Shown: positions 7,539 through 15,469, counted from the stretch's first letter. The stretch: 23,584 nucleotides of DNA from an uncultured Eggerthellaceae bacterium (GCA_934630905.1 CAKTXN010000017.1:1-23584), one strand, 5' to 3'. The notes: generated from the sequence alone by a model not told the origin. Numbers and translations are program-made.

Positions 7539-7745
7539 TTGTCGTTTTTTAGCTACGAATGCGCAAAATATGACGGTACGGGGTAGGTGAAGAGCGGCCG
7601 TTCGTGCGTTTCGCTGCTGGACGATTTTCGCGACCTGGGCTTTTGCAGGATGCAATCTGCTCTTGCAGCTCCGAATGACGCTATTCATGTTTCCGACCTA
7701 CCCCGTACTGGAATATTTTGCGCATTTGCCTCGATTTTTCGACAA
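7539..7745. repeat. Long imperfect inverted repeat, family A copy 2
   Basis: Two 50-base arms, 7539-7588 and 7696-7745, are inverted copies matching at about 37 of 50 positions without gaps. The perfect blocks are AATGCGCAAAATAT (7558-7571 with 7713-7726) and GTACGGGGTAGGT (7576-7588 with 7696-7708), plus TTGTCG at the outer end. The 107 bases between hold nothing recognisable. The arms share their ends (TTGTYGAAAAAT at one, GTAGGTCG at the other) and length with those at 1466-1714, while the interiors of the two elements differ. Both copies lie shortly after the 3' end of a gene. Confidence 0.75.
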
Positions 7746-7876
7746 GAGGGCCTTCGCGGGTGGGTTGATGATTCTTTCTCGGCGTGCTTTGCGGCGTTTG
7801 CGTGGTTCCATGCGACATCTGTGGGCTTTTTTATGTACAGAGCAAGGTTATGCGGCTCGCGTGCGCGGGTATCGGG

Positions 7877-7882
7877 TATACT
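7877..7882 (+). promoter_or_regulatory. -10 box of the ffs promoter
   Basis: TATACT lies 16 bases before the mature 5' end of the SRP RNA, so transcription would begin near 7889 and the 5' end would be trimmed. No convincing -35 is visible at 16-18 bases upstream. The stretch 7746-7876 between the repeat and this box shows no gene. Confidence 0.5.
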
Positions 7883-7898
7883 ATGAGGGCATTTGACT

Positions 7899-8010
7899 GA
7901 GAGTATTTCGAATGGGCTTGAACGGCGCCATGCCTCGAACCTGGTCAGGTCCGGAAGGAAGCAGCCATAAGGACCTCTGACGAGCGTTCAAGCCTACTCG
8001 CAATACTCTC
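7899..8010 (+). ncRNA. ffs: 4.5S signal recognition particle RNA (small bacterial SRP RNA)
   Basis: The universally conserved SRP domain IV is present around 7944-7977, including GGTCAGGTCCGGAAGGAAGC followed by AGCC, which forms the GGAA tetraloop and the asymmetric loop bound by Ffh. The ends pair: GAGAGTATT (7899-7907) with AATACTCTC (8002-8010), and GGGCTTGAACG with CGTTCAAGCC closes the next stem. About 112 nt fits the 4.5S (Alu-less) type. The RNA acts with Ffh and FtsY in co-translational membrane targeting. The closing stem followed by TTTCCGTTT may help terminate it. Its position just upstream of dnaX-ybaB-recR is a known bacterial arrangement. Confidence 0.96.
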
Positions 8011-8115
8011 TTTCCGTTTAGGGCGGCGCGCTCCATACGCCTTGCATCGAGCCTCACGTACGTCCAGTACGCCGCGGCTCTCGCGCGGGCGGATCGCATC
8101 CGCTCTAAACGGAAA
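8011..8115. repeat. 105-bp palindromic element between ffs and dedA
   Basis: TTTCCGTTTAG (8011-8021) is the exact inverse of CTAAACGGAAA (8105-8115). Inside, further pairs nest: CGCGC with GCGCG, CGAGCC with GGCTC, and GTAC with GTAC around a short loop (near 8057-8072), plus a side hairpin GCGGAT/ATCCGC (near 8091-8105). The element starts directly after the ffs 3' end. It does not resemble repeat family A. It may be a mobile palindromic repeat or a processed structured RNA; a simple terminator is unlikely because no T tract follows. Confidence 0.65.
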
Positions 8116-8190
8116 GGTCCGATGGGTCAGGCGGCGCTTCTGCCCCCCCCGCGGACGCATCTTGCTGGAAATGTTTCTCCGAAAGGCATT

Positions 8191-8892
8191 ATGGGTATCA
8201 TAGAGTTCTTCATAAACCTGCTGAAAGACCCGCGCGGTTTTATTGCGAGCTGGATTGTTGCTTTAGGTCCCATCTGGGTGTATTCGCCGCTTTTCCTGAT
8301 TGTGTTTGTGGAAACGGGCCTGGTGTTTTTCCCGTTTTTGCCTGGTGATTCGCTTCTTTTTGCGGCGGGTGTTTTTTCCGCCGAGGGAGGCGGCCTGCAT
8401 TTGGGCACCACTCTTATCGTGTTCTATGTTGCTGCTATTTTGGGCAATACGTCCAATTACTGGATTGCGCGCTTTTTTGGCAAGCGCATCATCGATTCTG
8501 GCAAAGTAAAGGCACTTACGCCCGAACGCATGGCAAAGCTCGATAGCTTCTTCGAGCGCTTTGGCGGCCTGACCATTGTCATCACGCGCTTTATGCCGTT
8601 TTTCCGCACGTTTGCCCCGTTCATCGCGGGCACGGGCCACATGAATTTCGGTAAGTTCACGTTGTATAATTCCATCGGCGGCATTTCGTGGGTGAGCCTT
8701 TTCGTGCTGGTGGGATACTTCTTCGGCGGCGTTCCGTTTGTTCAGCAGCATTTCGAAGTCATCGTGCTGGGCATTGTGGGCGTCTCGGTGCTTCCTGCCG
8801 TTATTGGCGCGGTGAAGGCGGCGCTTGCTGCACGTAAGGGCGCAGCCGCCAAGGACACCGAAGGCTCGCAGGATACGAGCGCGCAAAACTAG
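8191..8892 (+). CDS. DedA/SNARE-associated family membrane protein
   Basis: A 233-residue polytopic inner-membrane protein. DedA proteins take part in membrane homeostasis, and several members move lipid carriers such as undecaprenyl phosphate or phospholipids across the membrane. Family signs are the acidic re-entrant motif FVETGLVFFPFLPGDSLLF, then ILGNTSNYWIARFFGKR, and the Arg-containing FERFGGLTIVITRFMPFFR with GTGHMNFGKF; about four further hydrophobic segments follow. The C-terminus is an Ala/Lys-rich polar tail. ATG 8191 is chosen for the GAAAGG site at 8181-8186; an upstream in-frame ATG at 8122 would add 23 unconserved residues. The stop is 8 bases before dnaX. Confidence 0.88.
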   Translation: MGIIEFFINLLKDPRGFIASWIVALGPIWVYSPLFLIVFVETGLVFFPFLPGDSLLFAAGVFSAEGGGLHLGTTLIVFYVAAILGNTSNYWIARFFGKRIIDSGKVKALTPERMAKLDSFFERFGGLTIVITRFMPFFRTFAPFIAGTGHMNFGKFTLYNSIGGISWVSLFVLVGYFFGGVPFVQQHFEVIVLGIVGVSVLPAVIGAVKAALAARKGAAAKDTEGSQDTSAQN

Positions 8893-8900
8893 GGGATACT

Positions 8901-11360
8901 ATGGCCGAAGCTCTGTATCGCAAATACCGCCCTCAGGTTTTTTCAGAGGTCGTGGGTCAAGATCATATTGAACGCACCATAAAGAACGCCATTGACCAGG
9001 ACAAACTGAGTCATGCGTATCTTTTTTGCGGCCCACGCGGAACGGGTAAAACCACCACGGCGCGACTTTTGGCGAAGGCTTTGCTGTGCGATAACGGCCC
9101 TACGTCGAACCCCGATGGAACTTGCGTAAGCTGTCAGGAAATCGCCCAGGGCGAGCATCCCGATGTCTACGAACTTGACGCCGCGAGTCGCACGGGTGTA
9201 GAAAACGTGCGCGAGGAGATTATCAGTCGCGTGCAATTTGCCCCCACGCGCGGCAAATACAAGGTGTACATCATTGACGAAGTCCATATGCTTTCGGTGG
9301 CGGCGTTCAATGCGCTGCTGAAGACGCTGGAAGAACCCCCTGGTCATGTGGTGTTTATCCTGTGCACCACGGATCCGCAGAAAGTCCCCGAGACTATTTT
9401 GTCGCGTTGCCAGCGCTTCGATTTCCGTCGCATTGACAACCAGGGGATGACCAATCGCTTGGCGCAAATCTGCCAAGCGGAAGGTGTGGAGTTCGAGCGC
9501 GAAGCACTTGAGATCATCGCCGGCAGGTCCGATGGCGGCTTGCGCAATGCTCTGACCGCCCTTGAGCAGGCTATTGCATTTGGCGAAGGCTCCGTGTCGG
9601 TTGCCGTTGTTCAGCAGTTGGGCGGTACGCAGGCGGCGTGCGATTTGACGGCTGCCATTGACGCGCTGGCCAAGCGCGATATTGCGGCGGCATTTATGTG
9701 GGTTGACTCGTTTGCGCAGACGGGTGGCGATTTCGCGCGTTTGACGGCGGATTTGGCGCAGCGCGTGCGCGATATGTATTTCCTTGCGATGGCGGGCGCT
9801 AAGGCGCCGCTTTCGGTTGCGGATGAAATGCGTCCGCAAATCATTGACCAGGCAAAACGTTTTGCTCCCGAGCGTTTATCGTATATGTTGGAAACGCTCG
9901 GCGACGTGATGGTGCAACTGAAGCAGGCAACGAATGCGCGTCTGTGTTTTGAGATCGCGCTTACGAAGATTTGTCATCCCGCAAGTGATGTAACACTTGA
10001 GTCGTTGGCTGAGCGCGTGGAAGCGCTGGAGCAGCGTCCGATAGCGGCTGTCGCGGCCGGTGGGGCAGGGATTGCATCGGTAGCGGGCTCTGCGGTGTCT
10101 GCAGCTGCGGACCAGGCTGCTCCGGTTATACAGGCGGTGCAGGTGGCAGCTGAGCCGCGCGCGGCGGCTCCCGTGGCTGCTACCCAGACGGCACCGGCGA
10201 TCGAACCGCGCCCTGCGGCGGCTCCTCGGGTGGAACCGGATGAAGGCAACGCTGTCCGAGCGGTTGAGCCTCAATCGGAAGACCGTAAATCTGCTGTTCA
10301 GAGCGTCGTATCTACTGCTGTATCTGCTTCGGTGCACACTCCCACGTCCGTGTCTGCGCCGGCTGCATCTTCGGCTGCAGCACCGACAAGTGTCGCGACT
10401 GCTGCAACGGCGAAAAAGCTCGAAGGTTTTGCAAACCCTGCAGTGGTGCAACGCATATGGCAGCGCGCGTTTGCGGAAATCAAACGCGATCGTCCCGCGT
10501 ACACCTCGCTGCTTATGAGCGCTCATGTTTCTTTTGATCAGGCAAAAGGTTCACTCGATATCACGTTTCGGCAGAATTATGCCTTCGCGCTGACCATGCT
10601 GCAAAAGCCTGACGCGCTGGAGTATTTGCGACAGGCTGTTTCGCACGTTGCGGGTGCAAGCATTCCTGTTGTCGTGTTGGCGGAAGGTGCTGCGACATCC
10701 GCTGCGAGTGATTCCGCGGCAATCGTTACAGGTGCCGCTGCGGCAACCCCTGCAGCGGCTTCTGATTCTGTGAAATCGGATCAATCGGCGGCATCATCCG
10801 AGGTCAGTCGCGAATCCGAATTCCTCTCGAGCATAACGCGGACCACGTGCGGTTCGGCTGGCGCTGCACGAAAAGCGCAGCCGGCACAACAAGCACCGGC
10901 AACGGAGGCAGCGGCTTTGGCCCCTGAAGCGGAGGAAAAACCCGATGCGATGACGCAGGCAACGCCGGGCTGGTCGCCCGATGGGGCAACGCCGGGTGCC
11001 GAAGAGCATGCGCACGCGAAAGAGGAATCGTACGCGTACGAGGAAGTGCCGTTGGATGCGTACAGCGGCTTCGATTCGTACGGATGGGATGACGAGCCGC
11101 CCTTCGATGAGGACGAACCGCCTGCTCAGAAGCGAGAAGCGGCACCTGGCACGGCAACGCAGCCTGCGCCCGAGTCTGCAGCGGCAGCCCCGGCGGCAAC
11201 GCCTGCAGCGGCCAGTCAGCCCGCGAAGCAAGAAGTTCCGCCTTGGGAAGACGACCCCTTCGCCATTCCTGAAGACGATGGCCCGACAATCGGCCTTGAG
11301 GAATTCCAGCAGATGCTGACCTCGAGTTTTGGTGAGGGCGTGGTTGTGCAAGAAGCGTAA
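8901..11360 (+). CDS. dnaX: DNA polymerase III subunit gamma/tau
   Basis: An 819-residue clamp-loader ATPase that opens the sliding clamp and organises the replisome. Residues 1-370 carry the AAA+ core: Walker A GPRGTGKT (44-51), Walker B IIDEVHM (124-130), and the SRC arginine-finger motif (168-170). The zinc site has C63, C75 and C78, but the position of the usual second Cys is Asp72. Residues ~375-490 are an Ala/Pro/Glu linker, ~495-585 a folded tau-type domain (VVQRIWQRAFAEIKRDRP), ~590-770 another disordered stretch rich in acidic residues, and the last ~45 a conserved-looking PPWEDDPFAIPEDD tail. No slippery frameshift heptamer is evident. It follows dedA by 8 bases and precedes ybaB. 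Confidence 0.96.
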   Translation: MAEALYRKYRPQVFSEVVGQDHIERTIKNAIDQDKLSHAYLFCGPRGTGKTTTARLLAKALLCDNGPTSNPDGTCVSCQEIAQGEHPDVYELDAASRTGVENVREEIISRVQFAPTRGKYKVYIIDEVHMLSVAAFNALLKTLEEPPGHVVFILCTTDPQKVPETILSRCQRFDFRRIDNQGMTNRLAQICQAEGVEFEREALEIIAGRSDGGLRNALTALEQAIAFGEGSVSVAVVQQLGGTQAACDLTAAIDALAKRDIAAAFMWVDSFAQTGGDFARLTADLAQRVRDMYFLAMAGAKAPLSVADEMRPQIIDQAKRFAPERLSYMLETLGDVMVQLKQATNARLCFEIALTKICHPASDVTLESLAERVEALEQRPIAAVAAGGAGIASVAGSAVSAAADQAAPVIQAVQVAAEPRAAAPVAATQTAPAIEPRPAAAPRVEPDEGNAVRAVEPQSEDRKSAVQSVVSTAVSASVHTPTSVSAPAASSAAAPTSVATAATAKKLEGFANPAVVQRIWQRAFAEIKRDRPAYTSLLMSAHVSFDQAKGSLDITFRQNYAFALTMLQKPDALEYLRQAVSHVAGASIPVVVLAEGAATSAASDSAAIVTGAAAATPAAASDSVKSDQSAASSEVSRESEFLSSITRTTCGSAGAARKAQPAQQAPATEAAALAPEAEEKPDAMTQATPGWSPDGATPGAEEHAHAKEESYAYEEVPLDAYSGFDSYGWDDEPPFDEDEPPAQKREAAPGTATQPAPESAAAAPAATPAAASQPAKQEVPPWEDDPFAIPEDDGPTIGLEEFQQMLTSSFGEGVVVQEA

Positions 11361-11464
11361 AGCTTCGATTGGGTGCGGATGAGCGCAAGGTGGCTCCCGG
11401 CACGCAACGATGAAAAGGGAAAGAAAGTGGCACGTTACGCGCCCTATTTGATAGGAGAAAACTC

Positions 11465-11776
11465 ATGGATATGAAAAAAATGATGAAGCAGGCGCAAAAA
11501 ATGCAGCGCGACCTGGCTATTGCACAGGAAGAAATCAAGTCGATGGAGTTCGAGGCATCCGCGGGCGGCGGCATGGTGAAGGCTGTTGCCGCAGGTGACG
11601 GCTCCGTGAAATCGCTCGAGATTGCTCCCGATGCCGTTGACCCTGAAGACGTGGAAATGCTTCAGGACATGGTTATTGCTGCGGTGAACGAGGCGCTGCG
11701 CGGTGTTGCCGAAATGGGCAATCAGCGTATGAGCTCGGTAACGGGCGGCATGGGCAACATGGGTCTGCCGTTTTAG
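11465..11776 (+). CDS. YbaB/EbfC family nucleoid-associated protein
   Basis: A 103-residue small dimeric DNA-binding protein. The N-terminal helix is MDMKKMMKQAQKMQRDL, followed by the family core in which FEASAGGGMVKAVAAGDG and the VDPEDVEMLQDMVIAAVNEAL helix are recognisable. The tail is Gly/Met-rich. An AGGAGA site lies just upstream (11452-11457). Such proteins bind DNA with low sequence preference and are almost always coded between dnaX and recR, as here. The 104-base gap after dnaX shows nothing else. Confidence 0.95.
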   Translation: MDMKKMMKQAQKMQRDLAIAQEEIKSMEFEASAGGGMVKAVAAGDGSVKSLEIAPDAVDPEDVEMLQDMVIAAVNEALRGVAEMGNQRMSSVTGGMGNMGLPF

Positions 11777-11853
11777 GCGCGCCATTGAGCCTGTTCAAAC
11801 AGATAAAACTACAACACTGCAATTCGTGGATTCGCTAAGGTCTTCGTTGGATT

Positions 11854-12450
11854 ATGTTCGCTGCTCCTGCCATACAAACCCTGCTCGATGAGCTTGAGCG
11901 GCTTCCGGGTATTGGCCCGAAGTCCGCCCAACGCATAGCGTATTGGATTCTGAACACCGATTACGATACCGCCATGCGCTTGTCCGAGGCCATTGTGGAA
12001 GTGAAGGATACGGTGCATTTTTGCCCGCGTTGCTTCAATTATGCGCAAGGTGACGAGTGTGAAATTTGCTCGTCATCAAAGCGTGACCAGGGACTTTTGT
12101 GTGTTGTCGAAGAGCCGCGTGACATTCCGCCTATCGAGCGCACGGGCGTTTTCTTCGGGCGCTACCATGTGTTGGGCGGCGCGCTTTCTCCCATGGAGGG
12201 CATTGGGCCTGATCAGCTGCATATTGCGGCGTTGATGCGCAGGCTTGCCGAAGAAGATGTTCGCGAAGTGGTTTTGGCCACAAACCCGAATGTGGAAGGC
12301 GAAACCACGGCAACATATTTGGCACGCTTGATCAAGCCGCTTGACATCAAGGTTTCGCGCCTGGCCAGCGGTTTGCCCGTTGGCGGCGACTTGGAGTATG
12401 CCGATGAAGTGACGCTCGGTCGTGCCTTGGAGCAGCGTCGCGTTCTGTAG
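11854..12450 (+). CDS. recR: Recombination mediator protein RecR
   Basis: A 198-residue protein acting with RecO (and RecF) to load RecA on gapped DNA. Domains in order are the helix-hairpin-helix LERLPGIGPKSAQRIAYWIL (residues 13-32), the four-Cys zinc finger CPRC...CEIC (about 57-72), the Toprim domain with VVEEPRDI and LATNPNVEGETTATYL, and the closing ASGLPVGGDLEYADEVTLGRAL walker-like end. It is the last gene of the ffs-dedA-dnaX-ybaB-recR block and is followed by a terminator at 12572-12610; the bases 12451-12571 hold nothing else recognisable. Confidence 0.96.
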   Translation: MFAAPAIQTLLDELERLPGIGPKSAQRIAYWILNTDYDTAMRLSEAIVEVKDTVHFCPRCFNYAQGDECEICSSSKRDQGLLCVVEEPRDIPPIERTGVFFGRYHVLGGALSPMEGIGPDQLHIAALMRRLAEEDVREVVLATNPNVEGETTATYLARLIKPLDIKVSRLASGLPVGGDLEYADEVTLGRALEQRRVL

Positions 12451-12571
12451 CACCAGGCTGCGGCAATTGTGTGTTTGCCCTGGTCGTGCCGTTGCGGCTG
12501 CTGCCCTGGTCGCGCCACCATCGCATCAGCGCAAGGGATTTGCCGGCTTCCAACTCAAATTGATTCCAACT

Positions 12572-12610
12572 AAAAAGCGAGGGACGACTTCTGCCGCCCC
12601 TCGCTTTTTT
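12572..12610. terminator. Bidirectional terminator between recR and the lipoprotein genes
   Basis: AAAAAGCGAGGG (12572-12583) pairs with CCCTCGCTTTTT (12598-12609) around a 14-nt loop, with A and T tracts on the two sides, so it can end recR on the plus strand and the converging lipoprotein message on the minus strand. Confidence 0.88.
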
Positions 12611-12631
12611 CTGGAATGCTTTTGAGTTCGG

Positions 12632-13237
12632 CTAGTTAGAGAATGCCAGCGTGTAGACATTTCCTGCATTGCCCGTGCTTTGCGGGGTCTTGTTGGGGTC
12701 TTTGGAGAAGGTAACTTTTAGAGTAATGGGCTTATCTTTCAGTTCATTTGGAACAGCCGTGTAGATGGCAAACTCTCTTGTGTCAAGTGGATCAAGAGAC
12801 CAATCCGTATTGTTGGCATCAGCGCTGCTGACTTTTCCATCGAAGTTATACTTATCCGCAGACAGGGCTGCTTTCATGAAATTATAGGTAGCGATGCTCT
12901 CGGTGTTTGTGTTCTTGATTTCGCACGTTACCACGAGATAGGATTTGCCTTCTTGGGGCTCTGCAACAGTGTACGTTGTGTGATCGCCGCTATAGGTAAT
13001 CTCGTCAAGCCATTCGGCGCCCTTGAATGTTACCTCGCAATATTCCTCGGTGTAGGGTGTTTCCAAAGTTGCCTCTATTGAGCCGTCCTTTTGGGTGTTT
13101 GCCGAGATGGACGTGCTTGCTGCATCGCTTGAGGAGCTTGAGGAAGAGCTTGCAGAATTTGATCCGGCGCAGCTGCAGAGGGCTATTGCAAGGACAAGAG
13201 ACAAAGCGGCAACGGAAAGAGCGGTACATTTCTTCAT
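12632..13237 (-). CDS. Putative lipoprotein, DUF4352-like
   Basis: A 201-residue secreted protein with a lipoprotein signal: MKK, a hydrophobic run, then CSCAGS, so either C21 or C23 is the lipidated cysteine. A Ser-rich linker (about residues 24-45) precedes a beta-rich domain with the pattern of the DUF4352/immunoglobulin-like extracellular fold (SYLVVTCEIKNTNTESIATY). It would be anchored on the outer face of the membrane; the function is unknown. It starts 12 bases after the neighbouring lipoprotein gene, with AAAGGAAA upstream, and shares its architecture, so they are probable paralogues in one operon. Base composition is lower in GC than the flanking housekeeping genes. Confidence 0.82.
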   Translation of the reverse strand: MKKCTALSVAALSLVLAIALCSCAGSNSASSSSSSSSDAASTSISANTQKDGSIEATLETPYTEEYCEVTFKGAEWLDEITYSGDHTTYTVAEPQEGKSYLVVTCEIKNTNTESIATYNFMKAALSADKYNFDGKVSSADANNTDWSLDPLDTREFAIYTAVPNELKDKPITLKVTFSKDPNKTPQSTGNAGNVYTLAFSN

Positions 13238-13249
13238 TTGTTTTCCTTT

Positions 13250-13921
13250 CTATCTTATAACGTACTTGTATTCCGTTTTATCGGACATGGTTATGATGAT
13301 GTACAGCGGTGAATCGGTGTCGCTGTCAACAACCTCGGGGCATTGCGTAAGGTTATGAACGCCCTTTTCTTCAAGCTGGGCAACCTCTCTGATGTTTGCA
13401 TAAGTAAAATTGCCATCGGTGTCTTCCACTATGGGGAAGCCGTTGTAGGTGTAGCCGTCTGCGTAATATGCCTTTACGCTATAGATTTTGTCGCATGATA
13501 GATTTTTCTTGCCTGTGTTGTATATGGTCGCGTTGACATATAGATAGACATAGCCTGAATCGGCGGGATAGTGCCTGTAATATGATGGTGGGTTGTCGGG
13601 GATAACGTCATAGGACAGCTCTACGTTGTTTAGTGTGAACTCGTATTCTTTTGTTGATATGGTTTCTCCCAGAGAAATATCTTGAATCTTTTTCTCGGTT
13701 TTAGATGATGAAGATGCGTTCGAATTGCTGATGGAATTCGTTTTCTTTTCCGTTTCCGCTGGGGATGCATCGCTATTTCCGGATGTGCTATTTGAAGAAG
13801 AGCTTGCGATTTTGTTTACCGCCGACGAAGATGAATCGGATGCAGATGATTCATTGCTGCATCCTAGTAATGAGATGCAGAGTAGGCAGCAAAGGACGGA
13901 TAGGGCTAAAATACGTTTCAT
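13250..13921 (-). CDS. Putative lipoprotein, DUF4352-like (paralogue)
   Basis: A 223-residue protein with a lipobox LLGC (C21 counted from MKRILALSV), then about 70 residues rich in Ser, Asn, Lys and Thr, then a beta-rich domain beginning near IQDISLGETISTKEYEFTL. The phrase YVYLYVNATIYNTGKKNLS is the typical 'additional strand' of DUF4352-type domains. ATG 13921 is preferred because GAGGAG precedes it; the frame is open 9 codons further to 13948. It is the first gene of the two-gene minus-strand operon; function unknown. Both genes have more AT than their surroundings, which may indicate transfer. Confidence 0.82.
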   Translation of the reverse strand: MKRILALSVLCCLLCISLLGCSNESSASDSSSSAVNKIASSSSNSTSGNSDASPAETEKKTNSISNSNASSSSKTEKKIQDISLGETISTKEYEFTLNNVELSYDVIPDNPPSYYRHYPADSGYVYLYVNATIYNTGKKNLSCDKIYSVKAYYADGYTYNGFPIVEDTDGNFTYANIREVAQLEEKGVHNLTQCPEVVDSDTDSPLYIIITMSDKTEYKYVIR

Positions 13922-13954
13922 TTTCACTCCTCGTTCTTCATGGGGCACTGAGCG

Positions 13955-13996
13955 CTTGCTTTTAAAAGCAAGGTTGTCTATCTATGATAGACAACC
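13955..13996 (-). promoter_or_regulatory. Two abutting perfect palindromes upstream of the lipoprotein operon
   Basis: CTTGCTTTTAAAAGCAAG (13955-13972) is a perfect 18-base palindrome. Directly beside it, GGTTGTCTATC (13972-13982) and GATAGACAACC (13986-13996) form a perfect 11-bp inverted repeat with a 3-base spacer. They lie 34 to 75 bases before the lipoprotein start. Operators for dimeric regulators, or leader hairpins if transcription begins near 14024, are both possible. Confidence 0.6.
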
Positions 13997-14030
13997 AACC
14001 CTTCTCTCTTTGCCCATTGAATGAGCGTGA

Positions 14031-14058
14031 TAATTATGCTTAATTTGGAATAATGCAA
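14031..14058 (-). promoter_or_regulatory. Possible promoter of the lipoprotein operon
   Basis: Read on the minus strand, TTGCAT (14058-14053) and TAATTA (14036-14031) are spaced by 16 bases. The resulting leader would be about 100 nt and would include both palindromes at 13955-13996. The boxes are imperfect. Confidence 0.35.
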
Positions 14059-14174
14059 CTTCTTTAGATGGTTTGAGGCTGCGGTTAGCTTGCTGTTCTT
14101 CGGCTGTAATGGTTTCTCCGATGGAGTAGATACGGAGAATTACGCGCCTCGTGAGCTTTTGACCCCGCATAAAC

Positions 14175-14214
14175 GCAGACAGCGCCTCGGGGAGGGGTCC
14201 GGGGCGCTGTCTGC
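14175..14214 (-). terminator. Strong hairpin downstream of the DUF5692-like gene
   Basis: GCAGACAGCGCC (14175-14186) pairs perfectly with GGCGCTGTCTGC (14203-14214) around a 16-nt loop. On the minus strand it is followed by GTTTATG, a weak T tract. It is the best candidate terminator for the gene ending at 14387. A second small hairpin, GACGG/CCGTC (14218-14230) with TTTATTT after it on the plus strand, adjoins it. The rest of 14231-14386 shows no gene. Confidence 0.5.
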
Positions 14215-14386
14215 AGGACGGAAACCGTCTTTATTTAGTTTTGGTTTGTGCCACATCGGGTCGATCGTTTGCCGGAACGGCATCGATTGCGATTATCCGC
14301 AGGCACTTCACTCGCCGGCGAAGCGCCTGCTTGTATGGCGTGGTGCCAGGGTAATGCGCTGCAAGTCCCCTCGCAAGTCGTAGCTG

Positions 14387-15373
14387 CTATTCAGCAACTT
14401 CTTCGCGGCGAGCCATGGCCTTCTCGTAATCCTTCGTACCCACGAACACTTCGTGCTTGTACGGGTTCACGCCCAGCTTCTTTGCGCGATAGATTACGTA
14501 GCTCACAGCGGCGATGTTCGCGATCAGGGCAATTACCGAGATAACCAGGTTCACGTCGGGGTTATTCACGGACTGCACGGCAAACACGGAGTCGTTCGCG
14601 AACATGGGAACTACCTGGCAGAACATGCACCACAAGCTCAAGGTGAAGGCGCGGTTCTGGATCCAGCCGCCCTTGTTCCATAGCAGGCCGGCAACGGTCG
14701 GGGCCAAAAGCAGCGCCAGGCCGCAGTACCAAGAGTGCGTGGGCAGGCAGTTGTACGTGTAGCAGAAGTTCCAAAGGTCGTAGCTGATGATAAACACCCA
14801 GGTCATGTCAGGCCACAGCATGTCTTGCTTCTTCTTCGACGTGTAAATGCCCCACCAGCCGGTCATGACGAAGATGTTCAGAATGCCGGCGATACCGTTA
14901 AACACGTTGTGCATGCCGCCGTACAGAAGCACGCCTTCCGAAGAGACCCAGGTCGTACCGAATGCGCGCACGGCGCTTTCGAAGTCGCTGACCACGGCGA
15001 TCAGAATGTTGATGGCCACAATGACGAATGGGAAGCATTTGAACCAGTCGACCTTGCCCAAGCGGCCCCAATGGTACTTCAGAATCAAGAAGCCAATGCA
15101 TCCGGCGGTTGCCGCGTAGAGTTTTGCGTAATGGAACCAACTGTTCATGTAGAGATGCGTTGGGTTGTTGAGTGCCCACTCGGCGCCTGAAGCAGCACCG
15201 ACAGCGATGGCAATGAAGTATACGGTCAAAATGCCGGGAATCACGAAAAAGCAGGTGATACCGCCGATTTTCGACCTGCGGGCAACTTCGTTGAGACCGA
15301 TTAGTGCTAAGAATACAATTGCCCAGCCGATCCATTGGTAAAAAGCAGTGTCGCCATATACTTGAAATAACAT
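14387..15373 (-). CDS. Multi-pass membrane protein, DUF5692-like
   Basis: A 328-residue integral membrane protein with roughly eight to nine hydrophobic segments, starting with WIGWAIVFLALIGLNEVARR and ending with a polar tail after VIYRAKKLG. Conserved-looking features are the polar and aromatic patches HLYMNSWFHYAKLYA, MHNVFNGIAGILN and WPDMTWVFIISYDLWNFCYTYN. I recognise it as the uncharacterised DUF5692 type; no enzymatic motif, heme-ligand set or transporter signature is evident. It is not NrfD or a DMSO reductase anchor as far as I can tell. AGGAGG sits six bases before ATG 15373. It lies 96 bases after tetR on the same strand, so it may be the regulator's target, co-transcribed or separately controlled. 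A role in transport or sensing is only a guess. Confidence 0.72.
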   Translation of the reverse strand: MLFQVYGDTAFYQWIGWAIVFLALIGLNEVARRSKIGGITCFFVIPGILTVYFIAIAVGAASGAEWALNNPTHLYMNSWFHYAKLYAATAGCIGFLILKYHWGRLGKVDWFKCFPFVIVAINILIAVVSDFESAVRAFGTTWVSSEGVLLYGGMHNVFNGIAGILNIFVMTGWWGIYTSKKKQDMLWPDMTWVFIISYDLWNFCYTYNCLPTHSWYCGLALLLAPTVAGLLWNKGGWIQNRAFTLSLWCMFCQVVPMFANDSVFAVQSVNNPDVNLVISVIALIANIAAVSYVIYRAKKLGVNPYKHEVFVGTKDYEKAMARREEVAE

Positions 15374-15469
15374 GGCATCCTCCTTGTTGTTTTGTTTTGC
15401 CTATCCCCTTGCAAGCCGCGTTGTCGGCGCCAACCTCGCGGTCTGAATGGCATGTTTGCTGCGTGCCCC

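Noticed and set aside
7587..7886. 99-codon plus-strand frame between folC and ffs
   Set aside because: It lies across repeat copy 2 and has no ribosome site or homology.
13982..14170. 62-codon minus-strand frame upstream of the lipoprotein genes
   Set aside because: No ribosome site and it overlaps the probable promoter; kept only as a possible relic in the findings.
14387..15373. NrfD/DmsC-type membrane anchor for the molybdoenzyme
   Set aside because: It is 4.5 kb away on the other strand, adjoins a TetR gene, and its sequence does not show the NrfD pattern.
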